From MED-G105 sp038522945 (GTDB lineage Bacteria; Pseudomonadota; Alphaproteobacteria; Caulobacterales; Parvularculaceae), in contig JBCBJV010000008.1 of assembly GCA_038522945.1 (NCBI GenBank), positions 114,989 to 178,988 on the forward strand: DNA of 64,000 bases, written 5' to 3'. The position numbers were made by a program, and so were the translations under genes. Below, one piece after another: positions 45,885-55,366 of this stretch. The notes below the pieces were generated by a model. That model was not told the origin of the DNA. It saw only the letters and a program-made list of their open reading frames with translations, and searched no databases. Each line of letters begins with the position of its first letter. The first letter of the stretch is position 1.

Positions 45885-47126
45885 ATGGAGATCAAAACCG
45901 GATTGAGCGCCGCCATTCATTTTGAGCCGACCCGCGAGGCGGCGTTAGCGCAACTTCATGCCTTTCTCCCGAACGCAGGGACCAACTATGCTCGCACCCG
46001 GAATTTCGATTTCGGGCCTGGTGACCGGGATAATGTCTCTTGCCTGTCGCCATGGGTAAGACACCGCCTTATCAGCGAGGAAGAGATCCTAAAGGCGACC
46101 CTTGGTGCCCATCGATTTTCCACCGCTGAGAAATTCATTCAGGAAGTGTTCTGGCGGGGATACTTCAAAGGGTGGCTTGAACACTCACCTAGCGTCTGGA
46201 CCGCCTACCGACGGGATGTAGACCAACTAACGGCTCAGTTTGACGGCACGCCGGTACTGTCAAAACAACTATCCAATGCAGAGGCCGGGCAAACGGGTAT
46301 TGATTGCTTCGACTTCTGGACCCGTGAGCTCGTTGAAACGGGCTACCTCCACAACCATGCGCGCATGTGGTTTGCGTCGATCTGGATCTTCACCCTGGAA
46401 TTACCCTGGCAGCTTGGTGCTGACTTTTTCTACCGTCATCTGATTGATGGCGACGCCGCGTCGAACACCCTTTCTTGGCGGTGGGTGGCCGGGCTCCATA
46501 CCAAGGGGAAAACCTATCTTGCGCGCGCGAGCAATATTGCGCAGTACACAAACGACCGATTCGAACCGGAAGGATTAGCGCCACAAGCCCCTGCCCTTGA
46601 AGAAGCAAACCTTCACCCAAAACAAAGACCTGATCTCCTTGCAGCGCCAACGCCTGCCGAAGGTCGCGTCGGCCTTTTGTTGACCGATGAAGAACTCACG
46701 TTCGATCCGACGGGAGAATATCAAAACATCAGCACAGTGATGGGAATTTGCCTCGCCGACCGTCGATCACCGCGGCCCACCGGCCACACGGCAGCCGCCT
46801 TTTCTCAGAGCGCTGTTAGCGGCGCTACCGCACTATTGAGCACCACCCTCGGATTAGCCGAACCACCAGCCATCACAAACGATACCGCAGAAATTGTCGC
46901 TTGGGCAAAAGAGAGCAGCCTCTCAACCGTCTTGACGCCCTATGCCTGCACTGGTCCTGCAAGGGAACTGTTGACCCGATTGCAAGACGATCTCGAACAA
47001 ATCGGCGTTAAACTCAGTATAAAGATAAGCGACTATGATCGCCTCACCTGGCCACATACAAGTAAAGGGTTCTTCGCCCTTAAGAAGAAGATCCCGTCGA
47101 TCCTGTCTGAGCTCGGATTAACCTAA
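45885..47126 (+). CDS. Photolyase/cryptochrome-like flavoprotein with domains in reversed order
   Basis: Of 413 residues, about 20-230 form the FAD-binding helical domain of photolyases, with FIQEVFWRGYF, DFWTRELVETGYLHNHARMW, LIDGDAASNTLSWRWVAG. The N-terminal antenna domain is absent. Instead the C-terminal part (about 260-413), with GRVGLLLTDEELTFD, TPYACTGPARELLTRL and WPHTSKGFF, looks like an alpha/beta domain of the antenna type. The order is therefore FAD domain first, alpha/beta domain second. It may be a light-sensing or repair protein. The start has only a weak ribosome binding site. Confidence 0.8.
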   Translation: MEIKTGLSAAIHFEPTREAALAQLHAFLPNAGTNYARTRNFDFGPGDRDNVSCLSPWVRHRLISEEEILKATLGAHRFSTAEKFIQEVFWRGYFKGWLEHSPSVWTAYRRDVDQLTAQFDGTPVLSKQLSNAEAGQTGIDCFDFWTRELVETGYLHNHARMWFASIWIFTLELPWQLGADFFYRHLIDGDAASNTLSWRWVAGLHTKGKTYLARASNIAQYTNDRFEPEGLAPQAPALEEANLHPKQRPDLLAAPTPAEGRVGLLLTDEELTFDPTGEYQNISTVMGICLADRRSPRPTGHTAAAFSQSAVSGATALLSTTLGLAEPPAITNDTAEIVAWAKESSLSTVLTPYACTGPARELLTRLQDDLEQIGVKLSIKISDYDRLTWPHTSKGFFALKKKIPSILSELGLT

Positions 47127-47241
47127 ATTTTTTGAAGTGATGCGTTGACCATTCAATCTCGGGAAATCAAGCGATCCGACACTCGAAAGTGCTTTCCTAG
47201 TTTCATTTGGTCCAACGACGCCCGAGCCCCGCACAAAAGCC

Positions 47242-48147
47242 CTACCCCTTTCCCCGCGTTTTCGTTCGGTGGGGCTTGGCATTTTTTTCGATGAACTCGA
47301 TGATCTGACCAGCGACATCAATACCGGTCGCTGTCTCAACACCTTCAAGACCGGGTGATGAGTTGACTTCCATCACCACCGGCCCATGGTTTGCCCGCAG
47401 CATATCCACGCCACACACATTAAGCCCCATCGCTTTTGCGGCCGATATAGCGGTCGACCGCTCCGCGGGCGTGATCTTTACTTTTTGGGCAGAGCCGCCC
47501 CTATGCAGGTTGGAACGAAAATCACCTTCCTTGCCCCGGCGCAGCATTGAAGCGACAACTTTTTCACCGACCACGAGGCACCGGATGTCTTCACCACCTG
47601 CTTCTTTGATGAATTCTTGAACAAGGATATTCGTCCGTACCCCGCCAAATGCTTGTATGATCGACTCCGCGGCTTTTTGCGTTTCTCCTAAGACAACGCC
47701 AATCCCTTGTGTACCTTCCAGCAATTTGATGACAACGGGCGCTCCGCCGGCGAGATCGAGCACTTCTTCCGCGTTGCCGGTGCGGTGCGCAAAAACCGTA
47801 ACGGGCAGGCCAATCCCTTTCCGCGCAAGCAATTGCAAAGAGCGAAGCTTGTCCCTCGATCTTGCGATCGCCACCGACTCGTTCACGGGGTAAACCCCCA
47901 TGACTTCAAGCTGTCGCAAAACGGCCGTTCCATAAAATGTCACTGACGCGCCAATGCGCGGGATCACCGCATCATAAGCAGGTAGTTTTTCGCCAAAGTA
48001 AGTAACCGACGGACGATGCGAGGTGATATTGATCATGCAACGCAGATGATTGATCACATCCATCTCGTGACCGCGAGCTTCCGCTGCCTCAACCAAGCGC
48101 TTGTGCGAGTACAGTTCCGCATTCCGGCATAACAAAGCAAACTTCAT
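47242..48147 (-). CDS. rimK: ATP-grasp ligase RimK (ribosomal protein S6 glutamate ligase type)
   Basis: The 301-residue protein is an ATP-grasp enzyme: GAPVVIKLLEGTQGIGVVL, FIKEAGGEDIRCLVVG, and the metal-binding VMEVNSSPGLEGVE. RimK adds glutamates to the C-terminus of ribosomal protein S6 (RpsF) in E. coli and Pseudomonas and so alters the proteome. It begins two bases after the stop of rimB (TGACATG), so the two form one unit. Confidence 0.93.
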   Translation of the reverse strand: MKFALLCRNAELYSHKRLVEAAEARGHEMDVINHLRCMINITSHRPSVTYFGEKLPAYDAVIPRIGASVTFYGTAVLRQLEVMGVYPVNESVAIARSRDKLRSLQLLARKGIGLPVTVFAHRTGNAEEVLDLAGGAPVVIKLLEGTQGIGVVLGETQKAAESIIQAFGGVRTNILVQEFIKEAGGEDIRCLVVGEKVVASMLRRGKEGDFRSNLHRGGSAQKVKITPAERSTAISAAKAMGLNVCGVDMLRANHGPVVMEVNSSPGLEGVETATGIDVAGQIIEFIEKNAKPHRTKTRGKG

Positions 48148-48148
48148 G

Positions 48149-48646
48149 TCAGTCCTTTCCGCGAGGGCTGCCTTGCAAATAGGATTTGCTTGGATGGATA
48201 ACGATTTTCGGTTTCAGAGCTTCGCGCCCGAGCAACATCCTGAAACCCATTTCGTCTCTATTTGTGAGGGACAAGTCAATCGGCCAGCTTCGCCCACCAA
48301 GCTTCAAACGTGTACGAATGATCACGCGCTCTTGAACTTGCCCATTGGAGCTACGGATCCGTCTTCGCGTTTTAATCGGCGCAACACATTCGCACTCCGG
48401 GCGCTTTGCTTTGTGACGGGGATGGATCAGAAATCGGATCCAGTCCTGTCCGTCATCACCCGCAAACTCTTTGATTTTGAACGCGTGCAAGGCAGAGGTC
48501 GCCGCACCGGTATCAACTTTCACCCGGATAGGCTCATCGCTGAGATCAGGCAGACTGACCATTTCACGCCAGCCAATCTCAAGCAGCGAACTCTGTTTTC
48601 GCGCCTTTGATGAAGGTGGTTGCTTGTCGGACAACTCGGTCTCCAA
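48149..48646 (-). CDS. rimB: RimB-like retropepsin-fold protein
   Basis: The 165-residue protein has the aspartic-protease-like motif VKVDTGAATSAL with Asp45-Thr-Gly, and a final block LLGREALKPKIVIHP; it belongs to the RimK/LysX-linked family (DUF785) known as RimB in Pseudomonas, which helps control RimK-driven modification. The start is uncertain: the frame opens with TTG at 48646, and the conserved core begins near residue 23. It is directly upstream of rimK. Confidence 0.85.
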   Translation of the reverse strand: METELSDKQPPSSKARKQSSLLEIGWREMVSLPDLSDEPIRVKVDTGAATSALHAFKIKEFAGDDGQDWIRFLIHPRHKAKRPECECVAPIKTRRRIRSSNGQVQERVIIRTRLKLGGRSWPIDLSLTNRDEMGFRMLLGREALKPKIVIHPSKSYLQGSPRGKD

Positions 48647-48696
48647 GCCCCGCCAATACCAAGATTACCTGGCGAGGACGGGACACAAAAGAACTG

Positions 48697-48730
48697 AAAA
48701 AAATGCCGCTCCCAATGTCTCGGGAGCGGC
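48697..48730 (-). terminator. Rho-independent terminator of the zinc metalloprotease gene
   Basis: A 9-base-pair stem (GCCGCTCCC / GGGAGCGGC, 48705-48730) is followed on the minus strand by seven T (plus-strand A 48697-48703). It lies 36 bases after the stop of the metalloprotease gene and before rimB, so rimB-rimK has its own promoter. Confidence 0.9.
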
Positions 48731-48766
48731 GTCTAAAGCAGGACTTTCAGTCCGGTTCAAGCGAAA

Positions 48767-51448
48767 TCAGACATACCGAAGCAACTTCATCAGATGACGA
48801 CGATGGGCCTTTGCTTCCGGCGTCAGTGTGAGACCGAACAGGCCGAGACGTCCTTTGAGGTTATCGATCCCGGCAAGCGCTGCACCTTGAACCGTTGGCG
48901 GGTAGAATGGATTGTTGGCGATCCAAACCAAGTACTGGGTATACCCAATCTGCAGGTTGCGGCGGTAGTCGTTGGACGCGCCAAGAAGATCGCCTCCAAA
49001 GATTGCCTCGTTCAGATCGGAGATGACCTCAACTGGCTTATAGTTGCCGCCGTATTGCTCGCTGTCCACCAGACGTTGGAGAACAACCGGATTGAGCAAA
49101 TGGGAAAGCGTCCCCATTTGGATACCATAGACAATCTGGTGAAGTTTGGGGTCTTCTGTACCCCCGAAGAACTGGAAACCGCGGCGCTGATACTGAAGGC
49201 GCTCAGCAAGGGTGTCAGGGATTTGGAACGCATCCGCCGCATAGACATATTTACTTAGCGCATCGATTGCCGCTTTTTGGGTTTCCACAGGCACTGGCGT
49301 AAATGGCGGAGTGTCCGTCTGCCCGGGCGCGATCCGCTCCACATATACACCCCCCACTTGGCGAGCCATGATCCCCGCCATAGCCGCATGTTGACCGAGG
49401 GCAATGTTATAAGCTTGAGTCAGATCCTCCCAGCTTTCCTCATCATCGAAACGCGCCACTAATTTTGGCAGCGTTGCCTGGACCAGCTCGATACGGTCGA
49501 TACCGTAGGCAACCGGGTCCGACGACATATCGCCGATCATGACGCGAGGATCGATGCCGACACCGGGGAACCGCATATCATCCGCATCGTTGCCAAATGT
49601 GTTTTCTGGGTTGGCAGACTTAGCCAAGAGCGCCTCAACACGAGCGGCTTCCGCTTCTGGGTCATCAAGCGATGATCGATATCCAAACTCGATGGCCCAA
49701 TCGTCGTAAGGCCCCGGGCGCTGCATATAATAGTCACCCTGCTGAACACCAAGTGGCGCAATGTTGACAGCAGGATAGTCCATCACAGATCCGGTTGGCG
49801 CCCCTTGTGTAACCGATGGATCGTGTACCTCGCGTGGACCGTGGAGCGAACTCGCCTTCATATTGTGGTTGAGACCAAGCGTGTGTCCCACTTCATGAAG
49901 CAGCAAGTAGTAGAGGCCTTGACGGACGATCTCTTTGATGTCGCTCTCGCTTGCGCCTTCCGCCTGTAGGACAGCTGACCCGAATAGATTTGACATATGG
50001 AGCTGGTGGCCACCCGAACATGCAATGTGCTTGCCGCGCATATTCTTGGCGATCGCGGATTGCCATGTGGATAACTCCTCGTCCGCTGTCTGCCCCTCAC
50101 CACCGTGATCGTGGCCGTGATCGCGGAAGTCTTGCCCCGGTACCCATTTTGACCAAGGCGCACCGGTAGCCGTCATATCCTGCGGAAAGACACCATCAGT
50201 TGCCTGTCGGAACGTCACAAAGATGTACTCCAGCATGATATCCGCGCCAATGATCTCACCAGTACGCGGGTTGGTGAAGCTAGGCCCATATCCGCCAAAT
50301 GGTGGAATGGGAGAAGACGTCCATCGAAGCACGTTGTAACGGATATCGCCCGCGTCCCACTCGGCGTCGTCTGGCTGCACCTTCACTTCGATGGCGTTGG
50401 AGAAGCCCGCTTTTTCGAATGACTGGTTCCAGGCCAATACTGCGTCCCGGATTGTATCGCGCCATTCCAGCGGCGTGGTGTTTTCAATCCACCAAGTAAT
50501 GGGTTTGACCGGGTCAGAAATCTCCGCCCCCGGATCTTTTTTCTCAAGGCGCCACCGATTAATAAGGTCCCGATAGTTGGCTGGCTCCATCGAGGTAAGG
50601 TCAGTGACTTGATCGAAAAAATAACCCACGCGATAATCATCAATCCGAGGCTCAAACCCCTCATCCGGCATTTCGATGAGTGAGTGCTGTACCTGGATCG
50701 TGACGCTGCGCGAATCCGTCACTGCAGCGGACGTAAAAAAGCTCGGTGTCGGATTTGAATAAACATAATCGATCACAAAATCCGTATTCGCCGGGTAGTT
50801 CCGAATATGGGCAAACTTTGTTCGGTCGCCGGCAAGTTCACCGGGCGCGAAAGCGAAAGGTGATGAAAATGGCCCAAAGACCGGCGAGACCCGGTGAAGC
50901 CTTTCATTGAGGAATAGCGAATTCGCACTAACGAGATATCGATCCGTACCTTCATCATCCTCAGCCTCAGTTGTGGCTTTGATGGTCAGAGCTGCAAGTA
51001 TACCGTCGGAGACATTTGCATTCCGGGCCCGCGTGATCGGATTCTCATCGTCAAAATAAAACGAAGTGTTCTTCTCAACGACCTCAATACGGCCATAGTA
51101 TTTTTCAAAGGCGAGAATACGCTGGTCACGATAGGCGCCGCGGAAGTGCCCCGCTTCCAAAACGCCATTTTCCGTATACGTAAAAGCGATGAAGTCTTTT
51201 TTGAGCTGATCCTCGCTGATCTCCATATACAGATCGCCATTTTCTGGATCGCGATATAGATCGAATAGACCTTCAATTTTCTCGTAATCCTCAACCGTCG
51301 TTTCGATGGTCTTGGATTCTTCGTCGTCTTCGTCCTCCGCCGAGGCATTTGCGGTGAACATGAATACCGCACAAATGCCAGCAATTGTTCGGAAAAGGAC
51401 GGGCATCCACCCCAAGTCCAAGACGGAACGGTTCTTTGTTAATCTCAT
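48767..51448 (-). CDS. Exported zinc-dependent metalloprotease (DUF5117/DUF5118 type)
   Basis: The protein of about 893 residues has the zinc motif HEVGHTLGLNHN (HEXXHXXGXXH, metzincin type), then SVMDYP, the metzincin Met-turn. The N-terminal 250 or so residues and the C-terminal 300 match the domains found with it in large secreted bacterial proteases of the DUF4953/5117/5118 group. A hydrophobic leader (VLFRTIAGICAVFMFTANASA) shows export. The start is uncertain: ATG 51448, ATG 51406 and the longer frame at 51508 are all possible; I use 51448, where GGGGA lies 4 bases upstream. It carries a clear terminator. Confidence 0.88.
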   Translation of the reverse strand: MRLTKNRSVLDLGWMPVLFRTIAGICAVFMFTANASAEDEDDEESKTIETTVEDYEKIEGLFDLYRDPENGDLYMEISEDQLKKDFIAFTYTENGVLEAGHFRGAYRDQRILAFEKYYGRIEVVEKNTSFYFDDENPITRARNANVSDGILAALTIKATTEAEDDEGTDRYLVSANSLFLNERLHRVSPVFGPFSSPFAFAPGELAGDRTKFAHIRNYPANTDFVIDYVYSNPTPSFFTSAAVTDSRSVTIQVQHSLIEMPDEGFEPRIDDYRVGYFFDQVTDLTSMEPANYRDLINRWRLEKKDPGAEISDPVKPITWWIENTTPLEWRDTIRDAVLAWNQSFEKAGFSNAIEVKVQPDDAEWDAGDIRYNVLRWTSSPIPPFGGYGPSFTNPRTGEIIGADIMLEYIFVTFRQATDGVFPQDMTATGAPWSKWVPGQDFRDHGHDHGGEGQTADEELSTWQSAIAKNMRGKHIACSGGHQLHMSNLFGSAVLQAEGASESDIKEIVRQGLYYLLLHEVGHTLGLNHNMKASSLHGPREVHDPSVTQGAPTGSVMDYPAVNIAPLGVQQGDYYMQRPGPYDDWAIEFGYRSSLDDPEAEAARVEALLAKSANPENTFGNDADDMRFPGVGIDPRVMIGDMSSDPVAYGIDRIELVQATLPKLVARFDDEESWEDLTQAYNIALGQHAAMAGIMARQVGGVYVERIAPGQTDTPPFTPVPVETQKAAIDALSKYVYAADAFQIPDTLAERLQYQRRGFQFFGGTEDPKLHQIVYGIQMGTLSHLLNPVVLQRLVDSEQYGGNYKPVEVISDLNEAIFGGDLLGASNDYRRNLQIGYTQYLVWIANNPFYPPTVQGAALAGIDNLKGRLGLFGLTLTPEAKAHRRHLMKLLRYV

Positions 51449-51576
51449 TTTTCCCCAACGCCCTTCATCAGCAAGTCCGAAACCGGGATTGCGCAACGAC
51501 AACTCCAAAACCGCAGCCTAAGGGACAATCTGGAAATCGCAAATCGCTACAACCGTCGCGCGACCCGGATCGCCGA

Positions 51577-52971
51577 TTATATGTGCAGGGCGTGGCCTAA
51601 CGTCCTCAGTGCGGCTTCCTGAAGGGCCTCTCCCTGGGTCGGATGGGCATGAATGGTTCCGGCGACGTCTTCCAGACGGGCGCCCATTTCAATGGCCAGT
51701 CCGAACGCTGCGGAAAGCTCAGAGACCCCGCCGCCGACGGCTTGCAGTCCCAAAAGTAAGTGGTCTTCAGCCCGAGCAACAGCTCTCACGAAGCCATCTT
51801 CACTTTCCATGGTCATGGCCCGGCCATTCGCCGCAAACGGGAACATGGCGGTCTTGATCTCGTGGCCCGCGGCCCTGGCCTCATCTGGCGACAAGCCGAC
51901 GCTCACGATTTCCGGGTCCGTGAAGCAAACCGCCGGAATCGCTCGTTTGTCCCAGAACCGGTTTTCACCGGCGATAATTTCCGCAACCATTTCCCCTTGC
52001 GCCATCGCGCGATGCGCCAACATCGGCTCCCCGGTCACATCGCCAATCGCGAAGACCCCTTTCATGGACGTCCGGCATTTAGCGTCAATCTTGATAAACC
52101 GACCATCCATGTCGAGAACGAGCTCCTCTCGGCCCCATCCCTCGGTCACCGGCTTGCGCCCAACCGTAACAAGGATTTTATCCGCCTGCAGGGTATTTGA
52201 TACGCCATCACTGGCTTCAATCACGAGCCCGGTACCATCCTTACCGAGCCCACTAGCTTTGGCGCCCAAGTAGACCTCCACGCCCAACGACTTGAGACGC
52301 TTTGCAACTGGACGCACGAGTTCCTGATCGTAACTTGGCAGCACATGGGCGGCTGCTTCAACGATTTTTACTGTTGCGCCCAGCTTTGCGAAGGCGATGC
52401 CGAGTTCAAGACCGATGTAGCCAGCGCCAATAATCGCGAGGCTATCCGGGACGCGATCCAGCGCGAGAGCGTCCGTCGACGACAGAACATTTCCGCCAAA
52501 TGGTAGAAAGGGTAACTCCACCGGTGCCGAACCCGTCGCAACAATGATGTTCTCTGCTCGGATGACTTGCTCACCATCGGGGCTTGCTACCCTGACGGTT
52601 TTGCCGTCGATAAATGTGGCCCATCCGGAAACAAGGCGCACTTTGGATTTTTTTAAAAGAGCCGCGACGCCGCTGGTCAAGCGATTGACGATACCGTCTT
52701 TCCACGCAACGGTTTTGGCCAGGTCAATCGACGGTGCCCCAGCCGAAATCCCGAGCCTTGAGCCTGCCGCATTGTGCTTGGCCCGCTCGAATTCATCCGC
52801 CGCGTGGATAACGGCCTTTGATGGGATGCACCCCACATTAAGGCATGTACCGCCCGCAGCCTCAGCTTCAACAATCACTGTATCCAAGCCAAGTTGACCA
52901 GCACGGATCGCCGCCACATAGCCACCCGGACCAGCACCGACAACAAGCACTTTGCAGGAAATCGGCGACAT
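51577..52971 (-). CDS. lpdA: Dihydrolipoyl dehydrogenase (E3) of the branched-chain 2-oxoacid dehydrogenase
   Basis: The 464-residue flavoprotein has VVGAGPGGYVAAIRAGQLG, the redox-active disulphide in GGTCLNVGCIPSK, an NAD-binding GAGYIGLELG and a C-terminal HAHPTQGEAL, as in E3 enzymes. It reoxidises dihydrolipoamide on E2. ATG 52971 follows the E2 stop by four bases, and the SD GAGGAG is the last two codons of the E2 gene, so translation is coupled. It is the last gene of the four-gene operon; no hairpin terminator was seen after it. Confidence 0.94.
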   Translation of the reverse strand: MSPISCKVLVVGAGPGGYVAAIRAGQLGLDTVIVEAEAAGGTCLNVGCIPSKAVIHAADEFERAKHNAAGSRLGISAGAPSIDLAKTVAWKDGIVNRLTSGVAALLKKSKVRLVSGWATFIDGKTVRVASPDGEQVIRAENIIVATGSAPVELPFLPFGGNVLSSTDALALDRVPDSLAIIGAGYIGLELGIAFAKLGATVKIVEAAAHVLPSYDQELVRPVAKRLKSLGVEVYLGAKASGLGKDGTGLVIEASDGVSNTLQADKILVTVGRKPVTEGWGREELVLDMDGRFIKIDAKCRTSMKGVFAIGDVTGEPMLAHRAMAQGEMVAEIIAGENRFWDKRAIPAVCFTDPEIVSVGLSPDEARAAGHEIKTAMFPFAANGRAMTMESEDGFVRAVARAEDHLLLGLQAVGGGVSELSAAFGLAIEMGARLEDVAGTIHAHPTQGEALQEAALRTLGHALHI

Positions 52972-52975
52972 TGCT

Positions 52976-54346
52976 TCACTCCTCGATGAAGATCGTTGCA
53001 GGTGACTCCAAAAGTGATTTAATCCTCTGTACAAAGACGGCTGCGTTCCAGCCATCAATCACCCTGTGATCAAAACTTGAAGACAGGTTCATCACTTTTC
53101 TTGGGACGAATTGATTGCCATCCCACCGGGGCAAGACCTGCATTTTGTTCACTCCGATAATCGCCACCTCTGGGTAGTTGATCACCGGCGTCGTCACGAC
53201 GCCACCGAGAGCCCCAAGCGACGTGATCGTGATGGTCGAGCCGGTCAATTCATCCCGGCTCGCTTTTCCGTCTTTAGCCGCATTGGCAAGTCTCGCTACT
53301 TCGCCAGCGCACTGCCAGAGGCCAAGGGCTTCCACATGCTTGATAACCGGCACCACGAGCCCTGCATCCGTTTGGGCGGCAACCCCCATATGCATACCCG
53401 CATGGCGCTTGATGACGCCCGCCTCATCATCAAAGTGGGCGTTTAAAAGGGGTTGCTCATCAATGGCGCGAACCATTGCCTGCATCAAAAAGGGCAGCAA
53501 TGTAAGCTTGGTCTGATCGTCCCGCTTCGACCGGTTCAGGTCCTGGCGCAGGTCTTCAAGGGACGTAACATCGATTTCATCCACATAGGTAATATGCGGA
53601 ATGCGGGACTTGGATGTCGCCATTTTTTCCGCGATTTTACGCCGTAGGCCAATCACTGGGATCTCTTCCACGCCAGTACGCGGTTGGCGCACTGTCCCGC
53701 GCGAGACGCTAGTGGCACTGCCCCGCTCAAAGAACCGGTCCAAATCCTCATGGACAATTCGACCAGCCGGCCCGGACCCAGTTACCCGGCGAAGATCAAC
53801 GCCGGCATCTAGCGCCCGTCGACGCACGGCAGGCGACGCAAGCGGCGCCTCCCCCTCTGGACGCGGTGCGCCGCTAGCTGTTGGGAATGGGAGGGTTTGC
53901 GATACTTGTAAGGAAGCGGACACGTCATGCCCATTCCCATTGCTTTCCCGAGAATTCTCAGCTGGCGCTTTGGTTGCAGTCTTTGATGCAATAGGTTGAG
54001 CAGCCGAAAAAGAAGTCGGCAAAGGCTCCATTGCCTCTGCAGGCGATAAGGTAGAAGCAGGCGCGGGCGTATCGCCAATCGCTTTCCCGTCATCATTACC
54101 CTCCCCGTCAATCTCAATACGGATTAGGGGTGAGCCGACAGCAACAATTTCGCCAATGGACGCGCCGAGCCAGATAATCCTCCCCTCAACAGGAGACGGA
54201 ATTTCCACAGTCGCTTTATCGGTCATGACTGAGGCAAGAACCTGGTCCTCGGTCACGTTCTGCCCGTCTTTCACCAGCCATTCGACCACTTCTGCTTCGG
54301 CGACGCCTTCACCCACGTCGGGGAGCTTAATCAAATGAACGCCCAT
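52976..54346 (-). CDS. bkdB: Branched-chain 2-oxoacid dehydrogenase E2 (dihydrolipoyl acyltransferase)
   Basis: The 456-residue protein has one lipoyl domain (residues 1-80, lysine in VMTDKATVEI), a flexible linker rich in Ala, Ser and Pro, a small subunit-binding domain (SPAVRRRALDAGVDLRRVTG), and a catalytic domain ending SFDHRVIDGWNA. This layout and the opening are closest to branched-chain enzymes. It transfers the acyl group to CoA. ATG 54346 shares a base with the E1 beta stop (TAATG), and GGAGG lies 7 bases upstream. Confidence 0.94.
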   Translation of the reverse strand: MGVHLIKLPDVGEGVAEAEVVEWLVKDGQNVTEDQVLASVMTDKATVEIPSPVEGRIIWLGASIGEIVAVGSPLIRIEIDGEGNDDGKAIGDTPAPASTLSPAEAMEPLPTSFSAAQPIASKTATKAPAENSRESNGNGHDVSASLQVSQTLPFPTASGAPRPEGEAPLASPAVRRRALDAGVDLRRVTGSGPAGRIVHEDLDRFFERGSATSVSRGTVRQPRTGVEEIPVIGLRRKIAEKMATSKSRIPHITYVDEIDVTSLEDLRQDLNRSKRDDQTKLTLLPFLMQAMVRAIDEQPLLNAHFDDEAGVIKRHAGMHMGVAAQTDAGLVVPVIKHVEALGLWQCAGEVARLANAAKDGKASRDELTGSTITITSLGALGGVVTTPVINYPEVAIIGVNKMQVLPRWDGNQFVPRKVMNLSSSFDHRVIDGWNAAVFVQRIKSLLESPATIFIEE

Positions 54347-55362
54347 TATGCTGCCTCCATTACTGATTGCAGGGCAGCGCCGACCCGATCTGGCCCAGGA
54401 AAATATGCCCACTCATGACTGTGCGGGTACGGGGTATCCCAACCGGTTACGCGGATAATTGGCGCTTCAAGATGGTAAAAACAGGTCTCAGCGACGAGTG
54501 CCATAAGTTCAGCGGCAAACCCGCACGTTTTTGTGGCTTCGTTGACAACGACGCATCGACCAGTTTTTCGGACCGACTTTTCAATGGCTTCCAGATCCAG
54601 TGGTACGATCGTCCGTAAGTCAATTACTTCTGCATCGACACCCTGTTCCTCAGCGGCTGCGAGTGCCACATGAACCATCGTCCCATAAGTAAGGACCGTG
54701 ACTTCTTGCCCTTCCCGGGCAATTGCTGCTTTTCCAATTGGCACCGTGTAGTGCCCATCAGGAACGTCGCCTTGTACGTGCTTTTTCCACGGCGTCACGG
54801 GGCGATCATGGTGGCCATCGAACGGACCATTATAAAGGCGCTTCGGTTCAAGGAAGATTACCGGGTCATCATCTTCAATGGATGCAATCAACAGACCCTT
54901 AGCGTCATAAGGGTTTGAGGGAATGACCGTCTTCAGTCCGCAAACATGAGCAAAGAGCGCCTCCGGGCTTTGCGAGTGCGTCTGCCCACCAAAAATCCCG
55001 CCGCCTGTCGGCATCCGCACAGTCATGGGAACCGTGAAATCACCGTTTGAACGATAACGAATACGCGCTGCTTCCTGAGTTAACTGGTCATATCCTGGAA
55101 ACATATAGTCTGCAAACTGAATTTCTACACACGGACGGAGGCCATAACTTGCCATGCCAATTGCGGCCCCAATGATCCCGCTTTCATTGATCGGACTATC
55201 AAAGCAACGGTCACGGCCATATTTTTGCTGTAAGCCTTGAGTGCACCTAAACACGCCACCGAAATAGCCAACATCCTCTCCAAAAACGACAACACCTGGA
55301 TCGCGCCCCATGGTCACATCCATGGCATCGCGGATTGCTTCAATCATGGTCATTTGTGCCAT
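54346..55362 (-). CDS. bkdA2: Branched-chain 2-oxoacid dehydrogenase E1 beta
   Basis: The 338-residue protein has VVVFGEDVGYFGGVFR, RCFDSPINESGIIGAAIGMA, and VNEATKTCGFAAEL near the C-terminus, all typical of the branched-chain E1 beta subunit, with which E1 alpha makes the thiamine-diphosphate site. The start is at MAQMTMIEAI (55362), 4 bases after the E1 alpha stop; the longer frame at 55425 overlaps the E1 alpha gene. Confidence 0.93.
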   Translation of the reverse strand: MAQMTMIEAIRDAMDVTMGRDPGVVVFGEDVGYFGGVFRCTQGLQQKYGRDRCFDSPINESGIIGAAIGMASYGLRPCVEIQFADYMFPGYDQLTQEAARIRYRSNGDFTVPMTVRMPTGGGIFGGQTHSQSPEALFAHVCGLKTVIPSNPYDAKGLLIASIEDDDPVIFLEPKRLYNGPFDGHHDRPVTPWKKHVQGDVPDGHYTVPIGKAAIAREGQEVTVLTYGTMVHVALAAAEEQGVDAEVIDLRTIVPLDLEAIEKSVRKTGRCVVVNEATKTCGFAAELMALVAETCFYHLEAPIIRVTGWDTPYPHSHEWAYFPGPDRVGAALQSVMEAA

Positions 55363-55366
55363 CGGA

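Noticed and set aside
47118..47348. A 76-codon minus-strand frame overlapping the end of rimK
   Set aside because: Its sequence is of unlikely composition and it overlaps both a recognised gene and a photolyase-like gene end.
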